This document shows, piece by piece, positions 1 to 9,528 of a stretch of 15,325 nt of DNA. The position numbers and the translations under genes are program-made. The stretch is taken from NCBI GenBank assembly GCA_015143735.1, contig VKHC01000216.1, positions 1-15,325 of the forward strand, in the 5' to 3' direction. The DNA comes from Synura sp. LO234KE. Its lineage: Eukaryota; Sar; Synurophyceae; Synurales; Mallomonadaceae. The notes beneath the pieces are model-generated. The model was not told where the DNA came from, ran no database searches, and saw only the letters and a program-made list of their open reading frames with translations. Within the stretch, counting starts at the first letter, position 1. Each line of letters starts with the position of its first letter.

Positions 1-183
1 CACTTGCCTTGTTTCGGTGGTAACTCGCAGCGTGTGCTGGACGACTTACGAGAACGGTTTCAGAACGAGCTTCATGATCGCGCAGTCATGGAGTACGTCC
101 ACAGTTTGATCGACCTCTCCATTGACAATTGGACAACCACCTGCTACGACAGTTATCAGAGATGTTGCGTAGGAATCTTCTAG
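1..183 (+). CDS. Phosphatidylinositol 4-kinase type III beta, C-terminal end (partial)
   Basis: This is the last 59 codons plus TAG of a lipid kinase that makes phosphatidylinositol 4-phosphate on Golgi and endosomal membranes. Frame 1 is open from the window edge. It reads LPCFGGNSQ, then an LRERFQNEL helix, then LIDLSIDNW and YDSYQRCCVGIF before the stop. PI4K beta proteins of plants and protists end the same way: an LPCF-x-G motif, an LRxRF helix, an L-I-x-x-S-x-D-x-W segment and a YDxYQ..(V/N)GI end. The ATP-binding and catalytic loops lie upstream, outside the window. No intron is needed in this part. The family call rests on recalled tail motifs; the level of conservation and natural end suggest an intact gene. 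Confidence 0.85.
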   Translation, partial: HLPCFGGNSQRVLDDLRERFQNELHDRAVMEYVHSLIDLSIDNWTTTCYDSYQRCCVGIF

Positions 184-1281
184 TTACTATGTTTAATTTT
201 CATACGTTTGCGTACTTTCCGTGTCCAAGTCTTGTTACTTTAATACAATTTAACTTAAGCATATTTTTAGTACAACAGAATCGTCTAACGGAGTAGCGAG
301 AATTCGAAGCGGGAGTAGTGCAGCTGTTGGAACAAACTTTTCTTTGCAGACTGCCTACAAGAATTAGCAATACTGGATTTCAGCCGCCGCACAGCCGACT
401 GAAAGGGATATAACTAACTTGTGCAACGATGGTGATAGTATGATTAAGTGTCATTCTGATTCACGATCCGAATTAGTGGACAGACCAGCAATGAAAAAAA
501 CGAAAATGTTGTGAATGCAGAAGTTCGTAGAGGAGAAAAGAACGAGGCGCACACTCCTAGTTACAAGTAAACCTTCCTCACCACTGGTTTCCTACATGCA
601 GTAGTAATAGGCAGTACTATTCCAACAATTATTAAGAACTTCTAGTAATTACCCAAGCAACTAGCGCGTAATTACCTTCACCAGGTCTTAGAGACGTAGA
701 AAGTACGCTCCTTTATTTACGCTTCCTTGATGATAGGTAGCAGTAGGAACATCACTCCGAGCTATAGTAAGGTCCCGCATTTGAACTGGTACATTATAAG
801 TATGGCTGCTAAATAAGAGCCCTCATGTGCCAAGTGGCGAACCCCGTGACCGAGTGTGGGAAGGGGGCGGCGGCCTCTCCCAAAAGCGTACTATGAAATG
901 GGGGGTTGGTTGGTGAGTAAGCTAGGATTTTGCGCATACGTGCGTTTCCACTCCGGAAGCCCTTGGGACGGCAACCGGGTATCGACTTGCGGCAAACGGC
1001 TGCTCGGGCTCCTCCAGCGCGCTCGCTCGCCCGGAATAGACCGAACGCCGCCCCAGTCGACCCCGTCGTCCGGTCAACCTGATCCTCTTCGGTGCCCGAA
1101 ACGGCGCTCCCCTCCCCGATCTTATTGAGATCCCCCCGCTCTCCTCACGTCGAGTACTTATCGGTGGACCGACATTCCCATTTGTATCAGTTAGCTCGCG
1201 AGTGTGGTGAACCTCATACTCCTGCCTCTGTCTTTTCCCCCCCCCCCAACGGCACAAGGGATTTTGTTGGGGATACCATTC
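184..1281. other. Spacer with no gene seen
   Basis: No convincing gene follows the PI4K stop. The first 650 bp are AT-rich with frequent stops in all frames. From about 830 to 1250 the DNA turns GC-rich and has overlapping open frames on both strands, with R/P/S-rich translations and no motif; I treat these as composition artefacts. An 11-base C run lies at 1237-1247. Confidence 0.5.
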
Positions 1282-1349
1282 AGCTCCGGGTACCACCTAC
1301 ACCCGGAGCTCTCCACTCGGTCACGAGACTTGCCAGTTGGTTCATAGGT
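1282..1349 (+). repeat. Dispersed hairpin repeat, copy 1
   Basis: A perfect 10-bp inverted repeat (agctccgggt at 1282-1291, acccggagct at 1301-1310, 9-nt loop) is followed by a conserved tail: an actcggtcacgagacttgcca core, then ttggttcatagg. The same hairpin-plus-tail layout recurs at 9334 and 11018 on the same strand. The tail copies look roughly three-quarters identical by eye. This is probably part of a short interspersed or terminal transposon sequence; the full borders are not visible. Confidence 0.55.
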
Positions 1350-1770
1350 GAAAAAATCCGAAATAAAATTCTATCGAGCCCAGAAAGCTAAACTAGCAAC
1401 GCTGCTCTCCAATAACGTGAGAAGATCCGTTGTTGAGGAGCGTCGCCACCAAGGCACTCCAGTGACTTGGCCGCTCAGCGTCGTCTCCTTGCATGTTTGC
1501 AATCCGGGAGAGAACGAGAGCGCAAGAAAAAGTAATAACCGGATTTGCAGGGACGATAGCCTCTGGTGAGTTCATATCCAGTTGACGAATTCCTCGGGGG
1601 CTGCATGAATTAGGGGGGAAGTGAAGGGAGGAATGCTAAGGGGCGGGACGGGTGGGAATGTACGAATCGGTCCCGAATCATACGCCTCTTAAGTTCTCGG
1701 CAAATAGAGAGACGAGCCTCACATCAGTGTACAGAAATACGTGAATATCCATGCTGGGTTATTCACGGTA
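1350..1770. other. Spacer with no gene seen
   Basis: Short open frames on both strands (for example 1348-1569 +) have no recognisable motif. A purine-rich, G-rich patch lies near 1611-1660. I see no RNA gene or element border here. Confidence 0.4.
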
Positions 1771-1900
1771 CCGTAATTATCCATGGATAATTCGGTATAA
1801 TGGTTAACAAAATATGGTTAACTACGGGTGCCAATTATCCACGACTTTATTATACTCCGTAATTATCCCTGTCGGATTTTGTTATACCCCGTTATTATCC
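1771..1900 (+). repeat. ATTATCC motif array, likely transposon subterminal repeats
   Basis: The heptamer ATTATCC occurs at 1776-1782, 1834-1840, 1862-1868 and 1894-1900, usually after CC or CCGT. The first copy sits in a perfect 18-bp palindrome, AATTATCCATGGATAATT (1775-1792), which adds an inverted copy. Two paired units, TTATACTCCGTAATTATCC and TTATACCCCGTTATTATCC, are separated by about 32 bp. GTTAAC also occurs twice between 1803 and 1822. Clustered short motifs of this type are typical of pogo/Tigger or hAT element ends, where transposase binds. No opposite end was found, so it may be a solo or decayed end. Confidence 0.45.
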
Positions 1901-2042
1901 ATGACGCAATTAATAAAAATTCGCTAAAATGCAATGTTAGGCTGAGGAGTGTAAACAAATTTCTCTGAGCAGTTTTGTAACAATCAGTTCGAGAGGCAGT
2001 AAAGTAGCCCAAGAACACTGAACGAAACCCTCCGCAGAATCT

Positions 2043-2463
2043 TCGGCTATAGTCTAAAGACGATAGAACCACATGTTGGCATGGGAAGTGGTAGCCGTGG
2101 ATGAACGAAGGAAGTGTCTGCCGTTCTTGATGCAGAAGAAACGGGGGCAGGCTGTGATCTCCACGCTTACCACCCTTCCGTAAAACAAGAAGTATCGCCC
2201 CGAAAGAAAAAGGAGCTGCGCCAGAACTTTAACGCCAGCAACTTTAACAAAAAAGTTTTGCCAGTAGTGAAGAATCATGGATCTGCAGACGACACTGAAG
2301 TTTCTCTACGAGATTTAAATCGCCGCAATCGAATAAATCGTCTGGCAGAGCATTTGAGGGATGAGAGTCGTTGCAAAATCTTCGTCGATTTGTCCAAAAT
2401 CCAAGTAAATTATGCCTCCTGTCATCATGGAAAGAGTTCCGTGATAATTTGTCCTGGGTGAGT
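2043..2463 (+). pseudogene. Possible decayed coding stretch, family unknown
   Basis: Two overlapping plus-strand frames look protein-like but do not form one gene. The first, open from about 2068, contains VVAVDERRKCLPFLMQKKRG and stops near 2183. The second is open to 2461 and contains a basic segment (VSPRKKKELRQNF) and an LRDLNRRNRINRLAEHLRD helix. No start with good context and no splice pair joining them was found. I do not recognise the family. It lies next to the ATTATCC array, so it could be remnant coding sequence of that element. Chance open frames remain a fair alternative. Confidence 0.2.
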
Positions 2464-2550
2464 GTTGGGGTCACGGGAGCACTAAGGGGGATGCCCGTGC
2501 AGGCCGGTGGATTAGAAGCGCTAGCTCAACGGAAATGAAAGAATGTGCTC

Positions 2551-2599
2551 GGAATCGAACCCGGTGATGGTGCTGAATCCTCGACGTGCCTGTTGCTAG
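2551..2599 (-). repeat. tRNA-like relic or SINE head (box A and box B)
   Basis: Read on the minus strand, GGTTCGATTCC (2561-2551) is a perfect pol III box B, the tRNA T-loop consensus. A box A-like TAGCAACAGG (2599-2590) begins 38 nt upstream. The T-stem pairs poorly, and the expected acceptor strands (TTCTCGC against the bases after the T-arm) are not complementary. It is therefore not a working tRNA. A tRNA-derived SINE head or decayed tRNA copy fits best. Confidence 0.35.
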
Positions 2600-2609
2600 C
2601 GAGAAGCGG

Positions 2610-3324
2610 CCCATTAAAACTGCTGGATACACTAAAAAGGTAATGTAAAATACGAAATGAAAAAGTCCAAATTTGGACATTGAAAAGTCCAAGCGTTCTG
2701 GAAATCGACTTGTACGCTAAGACTACATATGCCGAAAAATTCTCGAAGGCAAAGGAAAATCAAGGACATCAAAACGCCGAGACTTCTACTTCGCTCGGCC
2801 TTTGGTGATATGTTCTGTGTTACGATGTAAATCACTCTTTAGAAGATTTTAAAGTGCCGTTTCGTTCGCAGGAGAGAAGCACCTAAGTTGCTACAATGAA
2901 ATCTGTAGAGTTCTAGGAAGCCTTTTTAACACTCTGCAGATAGCTTCACCATGCTTCCTCGCTTTTAGGCGATGAAGGTCCTGATATAGGTAGCTGAATC
3001 GGCGGCTTTGAAGTAATCTGGAACCCTCCTAGGATAAAAATAATACGCTGCTTCGCATTTGCTTGTAGTTTGGAACAGGAACTTTCGCGGTGGAGGGAGT
3101 GGATAGAACCCTCATTTGTATTTTTGATGTACATGCCGTTGTGACACTCATATCACCAGGCTCGAGCAAATATTAGGTCTTTCAAGCGATCTGGATTATG
3201 GCTCGACACAATCCAAGCCCGAGGGATTCTTCGATCTCCATCCACGGAAGAATTAACCGAATATTTCATTATATTGAGTTTTGGGGCTGAATCCTAGTAT
3301 CTCCCGAATTCAACGATTTCATAT
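2610..3324. other. Spacer with no gene seen
   Basis: AT-rich sequence with stops in all frames. The short minus-strand open frames (2471-2692, 2632-2835, 2946-3134) overlap one another and carry no motif. Nothing is supported here. Confidence 0.4.
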
Positions 3325-3455
3325 CTTTGGCGACTAAACCTTTCAGGACTTAAATAGAATACATCTAGCACCTCATTCGCAAACTTTGAGGCTAAATCTC
3401 TCAGAACTAGAGTAGAAAAATCTGAGAATGCAGCAGGTACAAAACCGCCAAACGT
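3325..3455 (+). repeat. Degenerate repeat, two units
   Basis: Two diverged units begin 58 bp apart: ctttggcgactaaacc with tcaggacttaaatagaa (3325-3360), and ctttgaggctaaatc with tcagaactagagtagaa (3383-3419). The second unit is extended by a segment ending in gtacaaaaccgcca. A related copy of that longer form is at 5260-5325. This may be a decayed interspersed repeat. Confidence 0.35.
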
Positions 3456-4069
3456 TTTTCATACCAACTGGCTCAAACCAACCCAAACTCAGTGAGAGAC
3501 AGAACTCTGGTCATAAGCTCACATTCTGATACCCTTTTTTTGTCATGAGACCCCCACCAGGTTCCCGCGCCAAGATATTCACTTTTTCCTAAGCATAAAG
3601 TTTAAGGAATCCTGCCAAAACAGTTAAGCATCACTTTCCCCGCTCCAGGGGACGCAGCACACGACATAGCGAGATTAGAGCTAGGCATTTCATACAAAAG
3701 TTGCGTTGTAGGAGTCGCTTGATTAACAACACGAAATTCGGGTAACGATCTTCCTGATAAAAGTCGCTAAGAACCAGGAGCGCGGACGTGCATATTACCC
3801 CCCTTCCAACAGCTCGCATATGCCATCCAGCCACTAGGGGTAGAACATGTGGTTTTTACAGAATTGTACTATAGCAGGAACTGGCCTATGAAAAAGAGCG
3901 CAACATGATACTTTTTATCTCATAACATTTTGAATATCACTTAAATCGTCATGGATATCCATTATTCTTTTACCATTTCGGTAAATTAACCGATTAGTTT
4001 TAGATCATCAATGACAGACAAGGAAGTCAGACATGGCTTGAGGCACCAACTATTAAATACTCACCCTTT
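3456..4069. other. Spacer with no gene seen
   Basis: No frame shows protein-like content. The minus-strand open frame 3631-3834 has no motif or start context. No repeats stood out. Confidence 0.4.
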
Positions 4070-5052
4070 ATGAACCCAGAGGCTAGTTCCGGTGCCGACA
4101 AGTGGGCTCCGGGTGACTGTGTCCGGAGGACTTTCTTAGAACGCTATATTATGTCCCAACAAGAGCGAGGCCAATCTCCACCCATGTCTAGAAGTGCATC
4201 AAAATCCAAGTGCCCTTTTTGAGGCGCCACGGCAAACGTGACAGGCAGCATGTTAGTGCAAACTCGCTATATGAGGGAATTGGGGCAGATGCAAATATTC
4301 AGGCTGGAGATGGCTCCTATGAGCTCAAATCTGATGGATGTAACCTGAAAGACAAATATTCTCAGCCGTTGCGTTAGACGTAAATGACCTAGGGAGGGTT
4401 GTCAAGGTCATGCTGGGTCTTGAACAGCTGGAAGAGTCCTATTCCAGATATCTGAAACAAGTGGAGTATTATCTTGATGAGCACTTCTTTATCCAAGGAG
4501 CTCTAACTCTGTTGGAGCGTCCACGCTGTTTGCAGAAAGTGCGCTCTTTGTCCCCGATATCCATAAGCTGAGCGGTCCAAAAAGACGAAATAGCTTTTCA
4601 GCGGTGAGGAATAATATGCTCCCAAATGGATGTCACATGTACTTAACATATAAGCGGTCTTATCCCTAGGGAGGCTGTACCTGGCGGTTTGAGCTGCTCC
4701 CTTCACGAGTGAATCGCGAATCGGAGCCAAATCCTGTTGTTTATCCCAACACTGATGTGGGAGCTTATTTCCGGAAAGGAGGGCTAAGAGATGTGATCAG
4801 TCGCGCAGGATGGGACTGCCTTCTTGTCACGTACAGCGGAAGTACTGTCGTGCTCCGGTGAAGACAGGATGAACACATCTTTGCGTTGACTTCGACCACC
4901 AGTGTAATGATTTCGGAGCAAACCCTGGTGTGAAGTGGTAGCTAGGACTCTTTAAAGAAACTGCTGGCAAGCAATTTAATCGGAATACTTGGACGCAGAA
5001 GATCGCGTGCTGGCTGTCATCATTTCCAAGGATCCGAGCTGAGAACAATTAA
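4070..5052 (+). pseudogene. Frame-broken coding relic, family not recognised
   Basis: Protein-like sequence continues along one strand but changes frame and hits stops. Segment 1 (4070-4222) starts MNPEASSGADKWAPGD. Segment 2 (4344-4571) contains LGLEQLEESYSRYLKQVEYY, a helical stretch, then ALTLLERPRCLQKVRSL. Segment 3 starts near 4556 in another frame with DIHKLSGPKRRNSF, meets TAG at 4667-4669, and runs on in frame to TGA at 4859-4861 with GGCTWRFELLPSRV, YPNTDVGAYFRKGGLRD and AGWDCLLVTYSGSTVVLR. That frame stays protein-like to TGA at 4931. Segment 4 (about 4948-5052) is in a third frame and contains KQFNRNTWTQKIACW. No GT-AG pair that I could see repairs the breaks. It is either a dead host gene copy or the remains of an element's protein. 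I cannot name it. Its sequence is more orderly than the surrounding DNA, so decay may be recent. Confidence 0.55.
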
Positions 5053-5259
5053 ACCTTTACCTCTATTCAAATTCGTGGGCTTGAAAGGTTGGTCCAGGCC
5101 ACGGCGGATACTGTTAAAAACCCTACTTTACCTCCACGGGAATGTGCCAATTTGTTTTGTTCATTTTGCAGTTAACGATTTTTAAAGCTGGCGATTTCTG
5201 AGCCTTCATTTTGGCACCCAAACTATCGATGATTCAATTCCTTATTGAAAAGTTCTGCG

Positions 5260-5325
5260 TTGAAGCTTCTCAAAACTGGAGTAGAAATTTTTTCGATGTG
5301 ATCGGGACAAAAACCGTCATACGGC
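5260..5325 (+). repeat. Third copy of the 3325-3455 repeat
   Basis: The segment ttgaagcttctcaaaactgg, then agtagaaa and a tail ending gggacaaaaaccgtcatacg, lines up by eye with the unit at 3383-3455 (tctcagaactagagtagaaa, tail gtacaaaaccgccaaacg). Divergence is considerable. Confidence 0.35.
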
Positions 5326-7089
5326 ATTAAACTATTTCTCGAGAGTACAATTCATCGTGTCATGCCTCTTTCTTGACCACTTACGACGTTGGGAGCTAAT
5401 CTTGCCATCAAAGAATATCAACTCATTATTTTTTGCAGATAATCAATATCGTAATAATGGATTCCGCTCGAATATAAAAATTGCACCCGCTGTTTTAAAA
5501 CTTTAGTCTACTTCATAAATTCCCTTTCGTGTCCAACTCTGGAAGACTTTGACTTGGCTAGCGCTGACGAAATTGTCAATTAATCCTAACCCGCTGGAGA
5601 CGTTAGTGCCTTGTGTTCATTTACTCTTTGACCTCGACAAAAACCGTCGAGTCTCTGACGGAGCAACTTTATAACACGCAAAATCTTATCTTTTTAAATG
5701 TCTACTGCTTTTTCCGAATTATCCAATAGGAAAATATCCCAGTACTTTGCAGGGTAGTAAGACGAGTAATGATATTTGCGGCCCCATGCAAATATCAGGA
5801 CAGCGTACGTTTGTAATGATGGTCTTGGTACTTTACTATCTTCCTGGATATAATTTCTTAATAGAGTGTGGTCTCAACAACGGAGTGATATTGCAGTCAT
5901 TGAGGGTCATATCTCAATGCTTAATGATCGCGGCGTCGACCATTTGGAAATTTTTCCAATTATTCCAATTTGTGTGATCATATATTGAATCTCATCAACA
6001 AACGTTCTACATCATCATGAATGTCAAATGTTCACAAGCAAGGAGATCCGGCGTGCGGTCATGCGAATTCATCGCGCTCGAAGAAATCTGCACATTAGTC
6101 TACTCTGGCCAGGTGTGGAGGTTCATACTCCGCCCGTAAACATCTTCCAGCGCATAATCAAAAGGTCAACATACCACTCTGGCTGCCTCCTCTCCCTATG
6201 GTAATTCACTAACGGGGCGGAGGCACTCTGGTGCACCTCTGTCACCTGCTTCCGCAAAATACCCTTTACCCAAAGTCGGGCAAAATGGCTGTTCGTTATC
6301 CATTTGATGTTTTAAGTGTGCTAAACGTCATCACATCCACGCTGGCTGAGTTCTGTATATTGTAATAAAACTGCTCATCTCCCCTGCTTGCCCAATATTG
6401 CTTATCATCGCTTATTTTCGGGTGTAAGAGGCGAATCTGACCAGGGCCCCAAAGCGGGATGACATTTTGATGTCATTTCTCAGTCATTCTTAACACTCTG
6501 AATTCTGTAGAAGTATCCCCCCCAACGGGATAGTGCTTGTTGCCTCTACCTTCTCTTCTGGCAGAAATTTATTTTTCCTAAGCCTAAGCGCACTCTAAAC
6601 GGTTAAGTTCAAGAGCTTTCGGCTAATCCTTTGAAAAAAGCAATAATTTGATCATTTTGAGGAAGTCGTTCATTCGCCACCGCCTCCTATTGGATCCTAT
6701 GAATTTGATTAGGATAGCTTTCAATAGCATGAATTAGGATTCTTTTTAAGTCAGAGCTCCTTCTGACAAGATAGAGAAACTAAAAGTGACCCACCAGCCA
6801 GGCGATGCTTCCTTCTAAGAATTCTCGTTAGTATTGGGAAAGCACTCCTTGTCAGGAACACGAGGAATTCGTTCGAGTGGTAACGGAGTAGAAGAATTGC
6901 GGTGAAGATCTAGTGACGGCAAGGGTATTAAAATGTAAGGCATTTAGAGCTTTACTTGTGAGTGTACTTCTGCTGGAAAAAAGAGTTCTCCTCCTGTCGT
7001 GTAGACGGCTACTATGACTACATGCAAGCGCGTCAACAGGGTTAGTTTTAAAAACGTGGTTAGTGTGACTGTACCCATACATATCTTAG
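5326..7089. other. Spacer with no gene seen
   Basis: Mostly AT-rich DNA. The plus-strand open frame 5747-5977 has a hydrophobic middle but no ATG context or family motif. A short plus frame at 6046-6203 contains RRAVMRIHRARRNLHISLLW and could be another decayed fragment. Around 6960-7065 two plus frames give short protein-like stretches just before the relic at 7090, so that relic may begin further upstream. Nothing here can be called a gene. Confidence 0.4.
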
Positions 7090-7849
7090 TATTTTACTAC
7101 TCGGCTTCTACAGATTTTTGCCTCAGAAATTGCCAAAAGGCCTGTGTCTCCAGATCTACATAATCTACGCATTCAAAACGCAGCAGCTCGTCTGGATTTG
7201 TCGCATTTGGGAAAACTGCTGAAACGGTTTTGCATAATGAGAAATCGTTTGCTTCAATCCACACTGCCTCTTTGGTTTTGACGAAAACGCAGAACGTCAC
7301 AATGATTATGAGAGAGCTGCCAGTTTGTTGCGGCACACTCAGCTGGCATTTGAAGATGATATGCTGCACCTCAGGAGACAGCAGTGCAATACATGGAAAG
7401 CTCATCTGGAAGGAATGGGGAACGATGAAGAGCAATTTTGTCGCGCAATTCCCATATCTCGCTGGAAATGCTTTTTATCGGATCACCTTAATGGATGGAG
7501 GAGCGCTCGAACTTTTGGAGAAACTGTTTGGTCTACTTCAAGTTAAAGATGTTACACCGCTTGGGTCATCCCAGCAATATGAAGCCCAGGAATTCCTTCC
7601 CGACAAAGTCTTCTACGTCCCTGGATGCTGGTGATGCCGTTTCTTCTTTCGAGTGGAGGCGACAATTTTTGCTTTGCAAGAGGACTGGCTAAGTGGTGAG
7701 ATACGAATATGCCCAGCGTTCATGTTAAACCACGTGAGGCAAGTACATGCACCGGTTATCTTTACACCAACTTGCCCATCGATAGAAACATGGGCCACTT
7801 TTCCCTCGCGCCAACGTATCGTATCGAAGGTATTTTCGAGGATATTTGA
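7090..7849 (+). pseudogene. Second frame-broken coding relic, family not recognised
   Basis: Four plus-strand frame segments in series look like one former protein. Segment A (7090-7281) contains SEIAKRPVSPDLHNLRIQNA and HLGKLLKRFCIMRNRLL. Segment B (7241-7546) contains DENAERHNDYERAASLLRHT, FEDDMLHLRRQQCNTWKAHL and a cysteine/tryptophan stretch. Segment C enters near 7500 with GALELLEKLFGLLQV and ends at TGA 7632-7634. Segment D (7700-7849), back in the frame of B, contains HVKPREASTCTGYLY and RNMGHFSLAPTYRIEGIFED. The A-to-B change falls close to 7275, where TLPLWF in A would run into DENAERH in B. At least three shifts or stops break it, so it cannot make one product. I see no splice pairs that restore a frame. 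The family is unknown; a decayed transposon gene or host pseudogene are both possible. It ends about 100 bp before the transposon at 7954. Confidence 0.5.
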
Positions 7850-7953
7850 GAACCCGTCCCATGGCCCTCGACCATCTACTAATTGTGGTCGAACCTTCTA
7901 ACTGCGTGGGAAGTGGAGTGGATGAACTTTGGGAACAAGCAGTCGGATGACAT

Positions 7954-8852
7954 CAGTGTAATAAATCACCATCCGCTATAGTGCTCCTAGAGCAGCCGCT
8001 ATAGCGGGTGTACGTACGTACAAAAGGGTTCCGCTGTACGCGGTTCCGCTATAGTGGCTATTGCGGTACAGCTGACGTAAAATTTTTAGTACCTGGCAAA
8101 ACAAGCGGAAATCTAATTGTTCCCAAAATACTATTAAGTGACCTGGATATTTGATATTGTGAGCAAAACGATGGTAGAGATGTAAACGAAATCAATTAAT
8201 AGTCTGTTTGATGATAATCTTAGCTAAGTATTGGATCAATAAACCTCGAACAACGAAATTTCCGTTTAACAAATATCGATTTTTGAATCGAACGCTTTCT
8301 GGATTTCGATATATAATCAATTTATTGTCCTGAAAAGACTCTAAATGCTAAGAAATATTAGAAATAGTGAAAAACTCTCGTCGACATCGAAATTTTTCGT
8401 ACTTGAATAAAATTTTCTATTTTGAATTCTTTACAAAGGCAAGGTCGATGGAGGATCATATTTTAGTATGTTGAAGGCATAAGGAGTTCTAATTCATGTC
8501 TTATTTTATTTTGCGTATCGCCTCGCTGACATTTGAGCTTCATTTCGTGTATTTTCGAAACTAGACCTTCAAATCTTGAAAATTTTCTTACTTGCCATTA
8601 TTTTCTTCGTTTCTTAATATTTCTAATTAATGCAGTTCTGTTAAGCATTTCGCCTTTTTTTGACGTCTGCATTGTTTCTACTAGGAATTGTGGAACCCTT
8701 TAGATTACTCATAGTACAAGCAAAACTAGAACGTTTCGATACAACACACACTTCAATATACTAGAGCCGATCTACGGTACGCGGTGAGCCATCATAGTGA
8801 CGACTATAGCGGTACCGCTGTAGTGGTCGGTACGCGGTGGATTATTATACAG
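7954..8852. mobile_element. Non-autonomous DNA transposon (MITE-like) with CCGCTATAGCGG ends
   Basis: The left end starts cagtgtaataaatcacc and the right end, read inward on the minus strand, starts ctgtataataatccacc: imperfect terminal inverted repeats. Both ends carry clustered copies of one subterminal motif. On the left these are CCGCTATAG (7973-7981), the palindrome CCGCTATAGCGG (7996-8007) and CCGCTATAGTGG (8046-8057). On the right they are CTATAGCGG (8804-8812) and CCGCTGTAGTGG (8815-8826). Both ends also share a tacgcggt-like string. The roughly 700 bp interior is AT-rich with no intact gene. On its minus strand a short open stretch (FEGLVSKIHEMKLKCQRGD, near 8500-8560) might be a transposase scrap. 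Flanks gatgacat and gatgcacat could be a damaged 8-bp target duplication, hinting at hAT, while the end motifs also recall pogo/Tigger. Superfamily is undecided. Confidence 0.55.
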
Positions 8853-9333
8853 ATGCACATTAAAGAACCCGCACTGAAGGACTCGGCACCAGTGGCAATT
8901 CCGCCTCTTACTACCCCGAAATGCTTGGCGTTAGCGGAGAAACCGCATGACAGGGACTCTCGTGTATGCCTGGATTTGCCCCTGAAGTCGTTGCTTGTTG
9001 CGGTAGCGGAATTAGGAAGCTTCTCAATTTTAGCTTTTCCTTTTACCCCATTGGTCCCGCTCTAAGTGGTGTTCTTCCTTTTCACAAAGTGGTTCTCATG
9101 GCATTTCGCCTGGTGTCAATGCGCGAGAGGTTTCATTCTTCTCTCAGGAGAGGTCGTTCTCTGTGTTTTATCCTTTTGCGCACCCCTCCCCTGCTCGTGA
9201 TGTGCTTCCGGATAGTTTATGCCTCCTCCCTTTCGCATCCATCTTGCCCCCATCTGCAACACTGTTGGCCGGGGGTGCATGCGTCCCCTTCCACCTAGTT
9301 GGGGACCTCGTTGCTTTCTAAGCAAAATTAGCA
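8853..9333. other. Spacer with no gene seen
   Basis: A pyrimidine-rich plus strand gives several overlapping open frames (8784-9065 and 8966-9298 on plus, 9116-9349 on minus) without motifs. The stretch just before 9334 may belong to the dispersed repeat whose hairpin starts there. Confidence 0.4.
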
Positions 9334-9395
9334 CTCCAGGTGCATTCACCTGGATCTCCCTACTCAGCCACGGGGCTTGCCATTTGGTACCTAGG
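9334..9395 (+). repeat. Dispersed hairpin repeat, copy 2
   Basis: An 8-bp inverted repeat (tccaggtg at 9335-9342, cacctgga at 9347-9354, 4-nt loop) is followed by the shared tail tctccctactcagccacggg and gcttgccatttgg. It matches copy 3 at 11018 over the ctcc..tgcattcac stem-loop and copy 1 at 1282 over the tail. The stem sequence differs from copy 1, but pairing is kept. Confidence 0.55.
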
Positions 9396-9506
9396 GCAGT
9401 GGTTCCTTAGGTGGGGGTGCGTATTTTTCCCTCATTTTGATTTGTAATTGGACTTTTCTACTACCCACACTAATTAACTATCAAGATTTTCGGCAAAAAA
9501 ACTATA

Positions 9507-9512
9507 TTTATT
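9507..9512 (-). promoter_or_regulatory. Polyadenylation-type signal AATAAA
   Basis: On the minus strand AATAAA lies 16 nt after the TAA of the NIDO-like gene and is followed by a T run. The position is close for a cleavage signal. Such hexamers are common by chance in AT-rich DNA. Confidence 0.3.
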
Positions 9513-9528
9513 TAGCGCACTTACAGGC

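Noticed and set aside
922-1296. 124-codon minus-strand frame in GC-rich DNA
   Set aside because: Arg/Gly-rich translation without any motif, with an equally long frame on the opposite strand; composition explains it.
2551-2599. Functional tRNA gene
   Set aside because: Box B is perfect, but the T-stem and acceptor stem do not pair, so no cloverleaf forms.
7097-7435. 112-codon open frame on the minus strand
   Set aside because: It overlaps the plus-strand coding relic, whose segments look more protein-like; no start context or motif supports the minus reading.
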